Made by a program: the position numbers and the translations under genes. A stretch of DNA of 64,000 nt from Limisphaerales bacterium. Its GTDB lineage: Bacteria; Verrucomicrobiota; Verrucomicrobiia; Limisphaerales; UBA1100. The stretch is from the NCBI GenBank assembly GCA_014382585.1, contig JACNJL010000057.1, positions 62,001 through 126,000 on the forward strand, read 5' to 3'. Under the pieces are notes generated by a model. The model made no database searches, had not been told where the DNA came from, and was given only the letters and a program-made list of their open reading frames with translations. Of the stretch, positions 55,681 through 64,000 are shown one piece after another; the first letter of the stretch is position 1; every line of letters starts with the position of its first letter.

Positions 55681-56439
55681 TTAGTGCTCGATCATCAGGT
55701 AGCCCACCGAACGTACGGTGCGGATATAGTTTGGTTTTTTTGGATTGTCACCGAGTTTTTGGCGCAGGGCGCAGATGTGGACGTCGATGGAGCGGTCGAA
55801 CACCTCATGCTCGCGGTCGGCGATGGCTGAGAGGAGTTGCTCGCGCGTGCAAACGCGTCCGGCGGATTTCATTAGCGTGCTGAGTAGATCGAATTCCAGC
55901 GCCGTGAGCTGCAGGGGTTGATCGCCGAGCGCTGCGGTGCGTGAATCGGGCCGTAGCCGCAAGGGGCCATTGCTCAATTCGCCGATTGCTTCGGGAGTGT
56001 TGTGGGCTTGGGCCGGGGCTGAAGCGCGGCGCATCACCGCGCGCAGGCGGGCGAGCATTTCGCGCGGGGAAAGGGTTTTGAGCATATAATCATCGGCGCC
56101 CAGTTCAAGGCCCACCACGCGGTCGGTTTCCTCTCCGCGTCCGGTGAGCATCAGCACAGGCACGTTGGATTCGCGCCGGATGCCTTTGAGTATTTCGAAA
56201 CCGTCCATTTCCGGCAGCATCACGTCGAGCAATATCGCGTCGGGCACCCACTCCAAGGCGCATTGCAAGCCTTTGGGGCCCGTGTGAACGGCTTTCACCT
56301 CGTAGCCCAACGGCCCGAGATATTTGCCGATTAACCGGCAGAGCTTCGGATCATCATCGATGATCAACAAACGCCGGCCGGCATTTTTTGAGGCATTCAC
56401 GGCGGGAGGATGCGCGGGTTCAAGATCAAAAGCGTTCAT
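55681..56439 (-). CDS. OmpR/PhoB-type response regulator
   Basis: A 252-residue protein. The receiver has LLIIDDDPKLCRLI, the phospho-Asp in ILLDVMLPEMDGFEIL, MLTGRGEETDRVVGLELGADDY and MLKTLSP, where the usual KPF is KTL. The C-terminal winged helix has LTALEFDLLSTLMKSAGRV and RSIDVHICALRQKLGD. It lies nine bases upstream of the kinase gene. Confidence 0.92.
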   Translation of the reverse strand: MNAFDLEPAHPPAVNASKNAGRRLLIIDDDPKLCRLIGKYLGPLGYEVKAVHTGPKGLQCALEWVPDAILLDVMLPEMDGFEILKGIRRESNVPVLMLTGRGEETDRVVGLELGADDYMLKTLSPREMLARLRAVMRRASAPAQAHNTPEAIGELSNGPLRLRPDSRTAALGDQPLQLTALEFDLLSTLMKSAGRVCTREQLLSAIADREHEVFDRSIDVHICALRQKLGDNPKKPNYIRTVRSVGYLMIEH

Positions 56440-56514
56440 CTTTACTCAATCTTAACAATTTTCCCGTCCGCTGGAAATAATTTGTTAACATAGCCTGCCT
56501 AAGCTGCGCCCTTT

Positions 56515-57432
56515 ATGAACGTAACTTCGGACACAACAATGCGCCCGCGCACATCGGGATTTACCTTGATTGAATTGCTGGTGGTCATCGCCATCATCGG
56601 CATCCTCGCCTCGATGTTGCTGCCCGTTTTGGCGAAGGCCAAGACTAAGGCGCGCGGGGTTGTGTGTATCAATAATTTTAAAAATCTCTCCGCCGGTTGG
56701 CAAATGTATGTGGATGAAAATGATGACCTGATGATGCCGGGCCGGTTTGCCAAAGAATTCGGCGGCAAAACTAATCCAAAGAACTGGTACGAAGTGGGTA
56801 ATGGAATGAAGTACCGCCCGCGGTGGGTGGCTTTCATGGGAATGCATGTGGGGGTTTATGCGTTTGATAAACCGCTGACCACCAGCGACCGGCAGGATTA
56901 TGACAACCCGGTTTACATCAATCCGCTCCGGCCGACGTGGAAGGATGAGCGCAATTACGCCTTTGGCTATAACCACCAATTCCTCGGCAACGGCCGCAAG
57001 AGCAACGGGGAGTTTCATAACTATCCGGTGTACAGCGCCTCCATCGTTAATTTTTCCAGCACCGTATTGGGTGGCACTTGCATGGGCACGGCGGCGGGTT
57101 TTTCAGAAAAAGATCGCACCGCATACGTCAATAGCGGCGGGAGTTACAGCAGTTGGGGGAATCACGGCTGGTCGCTGGATCCTCCGCGCCTCACTACCCG
57201 GTCCGACATTGGCACGGGCGACCCCGGCAGCCCGCGCACGGCGGTAGATCCCTGCCTGAACGGCCGCGCGATTGTGGCTTTCCTCGACGGAGCCGTCTCG
57301 GCCCAAACGCCCAAAGAGCTTGGCTATGTGCAGGATGAATCCGGCAAGTTTCTCAATGATGGGGGTGCAAGCAACCGTTACTTCAGCGGCGAAGATCGTG
57401 ATATGGATCCTCCCGTGGTACCCGGGAAATAG
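56515..57432 (+). CDS. Prepilin-type N-terminal methylation protein (DUF1559-like)
   Basis: A 305-residue protein with a type IV/pseudopilin leader (GFTLIELLVVIAIIGILASM) to be cleaved before Phe, then a transmembrane-like helix and a globular C-terminal part. A late FLDGAVS resembles the DG motif at the end of PVC prepilins, but the expected His is missing. It is probably part of a type II/IV-related assembly or an exported surface protein. It is divergent from the response regulator, with 75 bases between them. Confidence 0.82.
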   Translation: MNVTSDTTMRPRTSGFTLIELLVVIAIIGILASMLLPVLAKAKTKARGVVCINNFKNLSAGWQMYVDENDDLMMPGRFAKEFGGKTNPKNWYEVGNGMKYRPRWVAFMGMHVGVYAFDKPLTTSDRQDYDNPVYINPLRPTWKDERNYAFGYNHQFLGNGRKSNGEFHNYPVYSASIVNFSSTVLGGTCMGTAAGFSEKDRTAYVNSGGSYSSWGNHGWSLDPPRLTTRSDIGTGDPGSPRTAVDPCLNGRAIVAFLDGAVSAQTPKELGYVQDESGKFLNDGGASNRYFSGEDRDMDPPVVPGK

Positions 57433-57463
57433 GTTGAGTGAACAGTGAGCGGGGGAGAGGGTT

Positions 57464-58168
57464 TCAGTACCGAAACAAATCACCGTTTCGATCCCAGTGC
57501 CTGCCGCGGATGAGTCGGCCTTTCACGTAATCCGCCCGCATCTTGAGCGCGCCGGAATCTATATAGTACCAAAATGCGTAGCCTTCAAACAGGCGATCGT
57601 GCTTGAACACTCCTTCGTAGCGGAGCTTACCATTGGGGAACCATTCCATGCCTTCGCCTTCGCGGCGGCCTTCCTTGAATGCGCCGTCAAATTTGCGTGC
57701 GCCGTTTTCGTGCAACAAAGTAGTGCTGCCGGTGAATGGCTTTGGATCACCCGCTTGATAAAACAGGAGGTCCGCCTGACTGCGTGTTACGCTGCCGACC
57801 CATAGCGGGGCTCCAACCGTGGCGCCAGGGTTTAGGGGAGGCTCTAGTACCGCTGGCAACACGGGCGGGATGGGATGATGCGGCGCGATGGGGGCGAGGT
57901 TCCCCGGCCCCGCGGGTTCGGTTTGAGGGATGTTTAAATTCGCACTTACCGCGGGAATCAACGGCGTGACCTCCGCCGGTGGCGTTGCTGCGGGCGTCGC
58001 CGGCCCAACCGGCCCAACCGGCGCGGGTGGCACATCAAGCACCGCCGGGAGTGGGGCCGTTTCCGCCGTTTCTTGCCATGGCAAATATTTGCAGCCGTTG
58101 AAAATGCAAATCAAGCAAAGGCCACTCAGCGCCAAGACAGCGCTCTTTATAGAGTACACGGGTTTCAC
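57464..58168 (-). CDS. Lipoprotein with MORN-like repeats
   Basis: A protein of about 234 residues. A GTG start at 58168 gives a short leader and lipobox (LCLICIFNGC); a TTG 16 codons upstream is possible but less likely. A long Pro/Ala-rich linker is followed by two or three MORN-like units (KFDGAFKEGRREGEGMEWF, LRYEGVFKHDRLFEGYAFW). MORN repeats bind lipid or shape membranes in other proteins. The gene is convergent with the prepilin-like gene. Confidence 0.65.
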   Translation of the reverse strand: MKPVYSIKSAVLALSGLCLICIFNGCKYLPWQETAETAPLPAVLDVPPAPVGPVGPATPAATPPAEVTPLIPAVSANLNIPQTEPAGPGNLAPIAPHHPIPPVLPAVLEPPLNPGATVGAPLWVGSVTRSQADLLFYQAGDPKPFTGSTTLLHENGARKFDGAFKEGRREGEGMEWFPNGKLRYEGVFKHDRLFEGYAFWYYIDSGALKMRADYVKGRLIRGRHWDRNGDLFRY

Positions 58169-58433
58169 AGTGGTGTTGACGCAGCAAATGTAGTGCCAGT
58201 AACATAGAAAAAGCAAAATGGTGCGAATAATTCAGAAAAAACCGAAAATTTAGCGAAATATGGCAAAAAATGTGTTTTTCCGGTGGGTCATCAGTTTGGG
58301 TTTTCTGGAGATTCAGCACACATGCCGCCCATTCTCCCGCTCTCGCTTGTGATTGCAAATACTTGTTTTTGAAAATCGGAGTTGACATCCGTGGATCATT
58401 TCGCGTTCACTCCGCGCCTCTCCGGGAGGTTGA

Positions 58434-58538
58434 ATGACTAAATCCAACAAGCCTAACTCATTTGATGTGATTATGGCGGCGATCGCAATTTTTGCGTTGG
58501 TCGGCTTTTGTGTGGCTTTGTGGAAAATCATGGGCTGA
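58434..58538 (+). CDS. 34-residue small membrane protein
   Basis: The short frame encodes a polar start (MTKSNKPNSFDV), one hydrophobic helix (IMAAIAIFALVGFCVALW) and a short basic end. A GGGAGG Shine-Dalgarno is 5 bases upstream. I do not recognise it. Size and composition suggest a single-pass peptide, possibly a regulator of a membrane partner. Confidence 0.5.
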   Translation: MTKSNKPNSFDVIMAAIAIFALVGFCVALWKIMG

Positions 58539-58672
58539 GCACCCGCGGAAATCTGCCTTTTTTTAGTGAAATACAGTCCAATTCGGACTTGATCGTTTTT
58601 CACCGTTTTGGCATCGTTCGCCAGATTAATAGTTGAATTGCGGCGCCACAAAGGCGTCCAATTTCCAGCACC

Positions 58673-61477
58673 ATGAAAATTCGGAATCTCTTTTTCACAA
58701 TGGCCGCAGTCGCGGTGTGTTTGCCTGCGATGGCAACGGAAGCCAAAGAAAAACTCCCCACGGCCGAGCAGCGCTTTGGCGGCAAGATTGAAGACGCGGA
58801 GAATCCCAGCTTCCGTCGGCACGTGGTGCCGCTCGCCAGCAAGCTCGGCTGCAGTGGGCGCGAGTGCCACGGATCGTTTCAGGGACGCGGTGGATTTCAG
58901 CTTTCGCTCTTTGGTTATGATTTCAAAAAGGATCACACCGCCATTACCAACGACACGAAGGATGATATCCGTGTGGATATGGAAAACCCGGCGAAAAGTT
59001 TGTTCATCCAAAAACCGCTGAAACAAATCAAGCACAAGGGCGGCGAGATTTATGAGGAAGGCAGTTGGGAACATAACCTAATGCTGAAATGGATTCAGGA
59101 AGGCGCGAAGCTGGACGTCGCTGAAACAGGCGCGTTTGATCGGTTGGAAATTTTCCCGAAAGAAATCGTCGCCCGCAAGGCCGGTGAAAGCATCCAACTC
59201 AAAGTACTCGCGCATTGGGCCGACGGCACGGTGGAGGATGTGACCGAGTTCACGCGGTTCCGCACGAATGACGAGAGCGTGGCTGAGGCGCACGAGGGCG
59301 GGCGCGTGGAAATCAAAGGCAAAGGCGATTCGCACGTGGTGGCATTTTACGACAACGGCGTGGTGCCGGTGCCGGTGATGCTGCCGGTCAGCCATTTGGT
59401 GGGCAAAGATTATCCAAAAGTGATGACGCCCACGAAGGTGGACGCGTTGGTGGTGGACAAGCTGCGCAAGGTGGGCCTCGTCCCTTCGGAGACCTGCACG
59501 GACACCGAATTTTTACGGCGCGTCACGCTGGATGTGACCGGCACATTGCCGACTTCCGATGAAGTCAAAACATTCCTCGCCGATAAATCCGAAGACAAGC
59601 GCACGAAGAAAATCAATCAACTCCTCCAGCGCCCTGCGTACGCCGCGTGGTGGGCCACGAAGCTCAGCGATTTCACCGGCAACAGCCCGCAACAAATCCG
59701 CGTTAATAACCTTCCGCGTGACGCCAACCTCAGCGGGATGTGGTACGATTGGCTTGAGCATCGTGTGGCGGAAAATGTCTCGTACGATAAGATCGTCGAA
59801 GGCATCGTGATGGGTTCCACCCGCACCTCACCCGACCAAACCTTCGAAGAAATGTGCGAAGAAATGGGTAGTTATTTCCGCGACAAAAATCCGAAAGACT
59901 TTGAGGATCGCAAAAATATGCCCTTCTTCTGGGCGCGCCGAAACCTCCGCCAACCCGAAGCCAAAGCCATGGCCTTCGCGTACAGTTTCCTCGGCGTGCG
60001 CATTCAGTGCGCCAACTGCCACAAACATCCGTTTGACCAATGGACCCAGCAGGATTTCAAATCCTTCCAAGCCTTCTTCACCCCGATCATTTCCGGCACC
60101 AATAACCGGAGCGAGGGAAAAGGCAATATGGATTACCGCACGCTCACTGCCGAGTTGCGGAAGGAAGCGGATTACGATCGCAACGATCCCAAGCAAAATC
60201 TGAACCGTCTCCTGCGGCCCATTATTGAAAAGCGCATCAAAGCCGGCAAACCCATCCCGTGGCAGGAGGTTTACATTCGCCAACAGGTGCAAAACAAATA
60301 CACCGAGCGGCAACTTGAAAAAATCCGGAAGCGCAACCCGGACTTTAATGCGCGCGTCATCACCCCGCGCGTGCTCGGCGGTGAGGATGTTTTGGGAGCC
60401 AAATACAAAGACCCGCGCGCGCCATTGATGGAATGGCTGCGTGCACCGGAAAACCCCTATTTCGCACGCGCCTTTGTGAATCGCGTATGGGCGCATTACT
60501 TCGGCCGCGGCATCGTGGAGCCGGCTGATGACTTAAATCTCGCTAACCCGCCCAGCAACAAGGCGTTGATGGATCACCTCGCCAAAGGATTTGTGGCGAG
60601 CGGTTATGACATGAAATGGGTGCACCGCGAAATTATGAACAGCGACACCTACCAACGCTCGTGGCGCGTGAATGATACCAACAAGTTGGATGAGAAAAAC
60701 TTTAGCCGCTACGTCCTCCGCCGGTTGCCCGCCGAGGTAGTGGCCGATTCCATTATGCAAGCCACCGCCTCCGACGACCGCGTGGAGGAATTCGTCACCA
60801 ATATGGACACCCGAATGATTGGCAGCGCCAGCACCACAAACTATCGCGGCCGCAATGGCGCGGCGTATATGTTGCAGCTGTTCGGCAAACCGTTGCGCGA
60901 AAATAATTGCGACTGTGAACGCACCAGCAGCCCCACGCTCTTGCAAACCATCTTTACGCGGAACGATCCGGAAATGCTCGCACGCATCGAGGGAACCGCA
61001 CGCGGCAGCAGCAGCTGGATCAGCGAATTGCGCGTCGCCCACGGCGAAAGCCCAAGTGATCGCGCCAATGCCGCGAAGGCCCTGCAAATGCGCCGTACCT
61101 TGGAAGGAATGCGCACCCGTGCCAAACGCTTCGCCGCCAACAAGCCGCGCAAGCCCGAAGGCGACGACCCCGCCCTCCTCAAACAGTTTCAGGCGCGGCT
61201 TAAAACATATCAGAAATCGATGGCAAAAATGCAGGGCACGATTGCGGGTTACGAAAAAAGCATTGCCAAGCTCGTGCCGCCAAAAGCAAAGCTTTCGGTC
61301 AAAGAAATCGATGCGATGATCACCGAGGTCTTCCTGCGCACGGTGAGTCGGTATCCTTCGCCGGATGAAATGAAAAGCGCCAAGGCCGATGTGGCCGCCG
61401 CAAAAGATGCCGTTACCGGTGTGCGCGATTTGCTTTGGGCGATGCTCAACACCAAAGAATTTATGGTGAATCACTAA
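58673..61477 (+). CDS. DUF1549/DUF1553 (PSD1-type) secreted protein
   Basis: A 934-residue exported protein. Residues 1-22 are a signal peptide. A GCSGRECHG motif at residues 60-67 is the family's CxxxxCH variant, and CANCHKHPFDQWTQ near residue 445 is a classic CxxCH. A beta-sandwich like Big_2 is at about 160-245, DUF1549 at about 250-460 and DUF1553 at about 600-850. These large PVC proteins are often beside DUF1501 genes; none is present here. They are thought to act in extracellular polysaccharide breakdown or electron transfer. Confidence 0.88.
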   Translation: MKIRNLFFTMAAVAVCLPAMATEAKEKLPTAEQRFGGKIEDAENPSFRRHVVPLASKLGCSGRECHGSFQGRGGFQLSLFGYDFKKDHTAITNDTKDDIRVDMENPAKSLFIQKPLKQIKHKGGEIYEEGSWEHNLMLKWIQEGAKLDVAETGAFDRLEIFPKEIVARKAGESIQLKVLAHWADGTVEDVTEFTRFRTNDESVAEAHEGGRVEIKGKGDSHVVAFYDNGVVPVPVMLPVSHLVGKDYPKVMTPTKVDALVVDKLRKVGLVPSETCTDTEFLRRVTLDVTGTLPTSDEVKTFLADKSEDKRTKKINQLLQRPAYAAWWATKLSDFTGNSPQQIRVNNLPRDANLSGMWYDWLEHRVAENVSYDKIVEGIVMGSTRTSPDQTFEEMCEEMGSYFRDKNPKDFEDRKNMPFFWARRNLRQPEAKAMAFAYSFLGVRIQCANCHKHPFDQWTQQDFKSFQAFFTPIISGTNNRSEGKGNMDYRTLTAELRKEADYDRNDPKQNLNRLLRPIIEKRIKAGKPIPWQEVYIRQQVQNKYTERQLEKIRKRNPDFNARVITPRVLGGEDVLGAKYKDPRAPLMEWLRAPENPYFARAFVNRVWAHYFGRGIVEPADDLNLANPPSNKALMDHLAKGFVASGYDMKWVHREIMNSDTYQRSWRVNDTNKLDEKNFSRYVLRRLPAEVVADSIMQATASDDRVEEFVTNMDTRMIGSASTTNYRGRNGAAYMLQLFGKPLRENNCDCERTSSPTLLQTIFTRNDPEMLARIEGTARGSSSWISELRVAHGESPSDRANAAKALQMRRTLEGMRTRAKRFAANKPRKPEGDDPALLKQFQARLKTYQKSMAKMQGTIAGYEKSIAKLVPPKAKLSVKEIDAMITEVFLRTVSRYPSPDEMKSAKADVAAAKDAVTGVRDLLWAMLNTKEFMVNH

Positions 61478-61515
61478 CTGAAACTTTTTAACAAAACTCA
61501 ATAAGGAAATCAAAA

Positions 61516-62391
61516 ATGGAAGAATATAGACATAACTTTGAGCGAAATGGTTTTTGCATCATACGTGGAGCTATCAATCAAGATATCATAAAAAACGCGA
61601 ATCTCGTTATTGATGAGTTTTTGGCTAAACATAAACATATGTTGCTAAAAGAAGGCTTGCTTGCAGATGGATTATTACAACGAGTTGTAAATTTTCATCA
61701 CTGCATAACACCTCTAAAAAATGTTTTTGTCGAGGCAATGGAGAGTTCGTCAGAGGTAACGGACAAATTCGGTAGAGCAACGCTATACACGTCACTATTT
61801 TTTGAGTTGGGCAGCCAACAACCATTACATAGAGATACACCCTATTTTTTCTCAGGAAGCCAAAGTGGATACATGGGGGTGTGGGCGGCTTTAGATGATG
61901 TCGATGATACTAATGGACCTCTGGTAGTCGTAAAGGGAAGTCACAAGTTAGGGGAGCCCAATTTGGAGAAGCTCAAAATGAAATATCACCCTAACGAGCC
62001 AGTTCCCCCATCATCATCGGAATTATTTAACGCATACAATGAAGAGCTTGTTTCATTTGCTAATAGTGCTGGCTTAGAGACTGTTGTTTGTGAGGTGAGT
62101 AAAGGCGATGTTATCGTTTGGGATCCTGCGACATTACATGGCGGGCTTCCTCACTTAAACAAAGAAAAGACTAGACGCAGTTTTGTAATGCACGTCACGC
62201 CGAAGAACATGCCGATCAAACACATGGATTATTTTTTCAATCCCAATAAGCCCATAGGGGAAACCAATAAGGACTACGAAAATTATTCAGGGCGTTTAAT
62301 TGAAGTTGGCGACAAAGTCGATTTTATGCACAAGAAAATCATGCCTGTGGAGTTACTTGGTCGGTTTGATAATAAAGGGGAGAAAAATTAA
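61516..62391 (+). CDS. Phytanoyl-CoA-dioxygenase-family (PhyH) enzyme 1
   Basis: A 291-residue putative Fe(II)/2-oxoglutarate oxygenase. The metal site looks intact: HxD in PLHRDTPYFF and the distal His in LHGGLPHLNKEKTRRSF, where Arg probably binds 2-oxoglutarate. A Shine-Dalgarno AAGGA precedes the ATG. The gene is notably AT-rich compared with its upstream neighbour. PhyH enzymes hydroxylate lipids, small molecules or natural products. The substrate is unknown. Its TAA overlaps the next ATG. Confidence 0.85.
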   Translation: MEEYRHNFERNGFCIIRGAINQDIIKNANLVIDEFLAKHKHMLLKEGLLADGLLQRVVNFHHCITPLKNVFVEAMESSSEVTDKFGRATLYTSLFFELGSQQPLHRDTPYFFSGSQSGYMGVWAALDDVDDTNGPLVVVKGSHKLGEPNLEKLKMKYHPNEPVPPSSSELFNAYNEELVSFANSAGLETVVCEVSKGDVIVWDPATLHGGLPHLNKEKTRRSFVMHVTPKNMPIKHMDYFFNPNKPIGETNKDYENYSGRLIEVGDKVDFMHKKIMPVELLGRFDNKGEKN

Positions 62392-63407
62392 TGACAAACA
62401 AACAAGTCAAGGAATTAGGAATCCCTCACATTGAAAGCCCATTTTTTCCCATATTATTTGATTCTGAACACCAATATTATCGTTACGCAGAAGACATGAA
62501 TAGAAATGGCTATACAATAATAAAGGCAAATCAACTGTTACCGACTTCCGATTTTGCCGATCGTTTGGTAAAGGAAATTCGCGAAAAATTTAAAATAGAT
62601 ATACCTAGAAGAATTCAAGATTTACGTGACTCTGTTTCGATTGTTGAAGAATTCATCCATCATCCAAAACTACTAGAGCTCTTAAAATATCTCTATGGGA
62701 GAAATCCATTTCCTTTCCAAACACTACATTTTACACATGGCAGTGAACAACATTTTCATAGCGATGCAACACATTTTAATTCAATGCCTGAACGTTACAT
62801 GTGTGGGGTATGGCTTGCACTAGAGGATATTGGAGAAAGCCAAGGCCCCTTAGAATTTTATCCCGGATCTCATAAATTCCCAATTATTGAAAATGAACAT
62901 CTTGGAATTGACCTGCTCGTTGAGGAAAAAGTTGACCAAGAAAGCTATGAAGGGGTTTGGCGTGAACTCGTGCAAACAGCCGGTATAGCTAGAGAAAAAT
63001 TTATAGCTAAAAAGGGGGACATAATTATTTGGGCCGCCAATTTACTTCATGGTGGTTGTAAGCATACGGACTATAACAAATCAAGGTTCAGCCAAGTAAC
63101 ACACTATTATTTTAATAATTGTACCTATTACTCCCCAATGGATTCAGATAAGCAACATTGCTTCATTAAGCAACGATTTGATAATATTGAAGGTCACCAA
63201 GGTAATGATTTACATGATTCTCGTAAAAATGTTGTTGATGAATTCAGGGCTAGCTATCAGTCTCTTATTGATCAACATCGAAAGTTACCAAATGATTTCG
63301 ACGCAGAAAAATATTTATCTCTTCATCGAGATGTAAGGGACGGGGGAATCAACCCCGTAACGCACTATATTTTGTACGGTCGATATGAAGGGAGATCGTA
63401 TAAATGA
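62391..63407 (+). CDS. PhyH-family enzyme 2 with C-terminal HYxxxGxxEGR motif
   Basis: A 338-residue oxygenase with an HxD site in HFHSDATHF and a distal LLHGGCKHTDYNKSRFSQ. After the catalytic domain, the last ~35 residues carry YLSLHRDVRDGG and HYILYGRYEGRSY, a motif seen in enzymes of polysaccharide and glycan assembly. The GGGGAG Shine-Dalgarno and the one-base overlap with the previous gene show a tight operon. The AT-rich composition continues here. The reaction is unknown. Confidence 0.8.
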   Translation: MTNKQVKELGIPHIESPFFPILFDSEHQYYRYAEDMNRNGYTIIKANQLLPTSDFADRLVKEIREKFKIDIPRRIQDLRDSVSIVEEFIHHPKLLELLKYLYGRNPFPFQTLHFTHGSEQHFHSDATHFNSMPERYMCGVWLALEDIGESQGPLEFYPGSHKFPIIENEHLGIDLLVEEKVDQESYEGVWRELVQTAGIAREKFIAKKGDIIIWAANLLHGGCKHTDYNKSRFSQVTHYYFNNCTYYSPMDSDKQHCFIKQRFDNIEGHQGNDLHDSRKNVVDEFRASYQSLIDQHRKLPNDFDAEKYLSLHRDVRDGGINPVTHYILYGRYEGRSYK

Positions 63408-64000
63408 ACGATGCACTGCAGAATATATGTGATCTTTCAAAGATACTAAAAAGTTCATACGGTGAGAGCCTTAGCGAAACTTCGGGTGGAGGTGATCCGG
63501 CTGTCGTTGCCAAAAATTGGAGAGATCTTGTTGCAAGACATCTTCAGATGCCAAAAAATAGTACAGTTCTAGATTATGGGTGTGGAATCGGCCGTTTGGC
63601 AATTGGTTTATTGGAAGATAGGAATGATTTAAAATACTTTGGCATCGATGTGGTTCCTGAATTTATTGAGTTCGCAAAAAAATACATTACCAAAATAAAT
63701 GAAAATTTCATTTTTTTTCTTGTCGATGATGCGAATGAATATTATGAAAAATATACAATAAAAGATAAGACAAAATCCGATTATACTCGTTTTGATTTTT
63801 TAGAATGCAAGCCTGATTTTATTTTCGCTCTTTCCCTCTTTAGTCATCTAAATATAGTAGAAGCGCAGAAAGTGTTAAAAAACATCTCTTCATGTATGCA
63901 CGATGACAGTGTGGTCTTTTTAACGACATTCATTATCGATATTGAAGCGAAAAATTCTATGAGATCGAGTGAAACTTTTCCATTCAATCCAAATTCAACT
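63404..64000 (+). CDS. SAM-dependent methyltransferase, 3'-truncated by window end
   Basis: A frame of at least 199 residues begins at an ATG overlapping the previous TGA by four bases. It contains the SAM-binding VLDYGCGIGRLA, then FGIDVVPEFIEF and a LSLFSHLN region, typical of class I methyltransferases. It is strongly AT-rich and continues past the window. With the two oxygenases it forms a coupled trio, probably for modification of a lipid, sugar or small molecule. Confidence 0.8.
   Translation, partial: MNDALQNICDLSKILKSSYGESLSETSGGGDPAVVAKNWRDLVARHLQMPKNSTVLDYGCGIGRLAIGLLEDRNDLKYFGIDVVPEFIEFAKKYITKINENFIFFLVDDANEYYEKYTIKDKTKSDYTRFDFLECKPDFIFALSLFSHLNIVEAQKVLKNISSCMHDDSVVFLTTFIIDIEAKNSMRSSETFPFNPNST

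Overview
The window reads like a chromosomal segment of a free-living, probably aquatic Verrucomicrobiota bacterium, or a close PVC relative. The lineage clues are a DUF1549/DUF1553 (PSD1-type) protein, a large propeller-cupredoxin fusion, a prepilin-like protein, secreted LTxxQ-type proteins, leucine-rich-repeat proteins, and WD40/FG-GAP propellers mixed with housekeeping genes. Most of the window is GC-rich. The last 2.5 kb is clearly AT-rich.

Region by region. (1) 1-9.7 kb: a truncated SGNH hydrolase, a PMI-like cupin, a DUF2442/DUF4160 pair in which the DUF4160 gene is frameshifted, a YceK-like lipoprotein, the propeller-cupredoxin protein, a sirtuin, an SSS-type solute:sodium symporter and a xylose-isomerase-like TIM barrel. 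(2) 9.8-21 kb: a membrane-anchored YiiX-type cysteine peptidase, then core genes ychF, obg, rpmA and rplU, a POT peptide transporter, a Bax-inhibitor-1-like protein, an M1 peptidase and a methyltransferase. (3) 21-31 kb: an orphan secreted protein divergent from a deacylase/BPL_N fusion, three LTxxQ paralogues that each carry their own look-alike terminator, an FAH-family plus aldehyde dehydrogenase pair that could finish sugar-acid oxidation, and a WD40-heme-FG-GAP lipoprotein. (4) 31-36.5 kb: pterin dehydratase, DCC protein, rpmE type B, prfA, HAD phosphatase, AI-2E-type permease, proC and a family-4 uracil-DNA glycosylase. (5) 36.7-40 kb: a two-module LRR lipoprotein, a broken chimeric FtsX-like permease fragment, a Cys-rich protein and a candidate structured RNA with a strong terminator. 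(6) 40-56.5 kb: PHP and DUF922 secreted proteins, leuA, pgi-mnmG, an LRR protein, tRNA-Tyr, ffh, class II DAHP synthase with DUF3108, two lipoproteins and a two-component system. (7) 56.5-64 kb: prepilin-like protein, MORN lipoprotein, a 34-residue membrane protein, the PSD1 protein and an AT-rich overlapping operon of two phytanoyl-CoA-dioxygenase-like enzymes and a methyltransferase that runs off the window.

The most notable signals are two ParB-binding (parS) palindromes inside pgi and mnmG, which both encode the peptide FHVEH, suggesting that this part of the chromosome is origin-proximal. Next come the AT-rich dioxygenase-methyltransferase operon, the ncRNA candidate at about 39.8-40.0 kb, two palindromic intergenic elements, and two decayed genes. 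I saw no CRISPR array, insertion sequence, rRNA or complete prophage.
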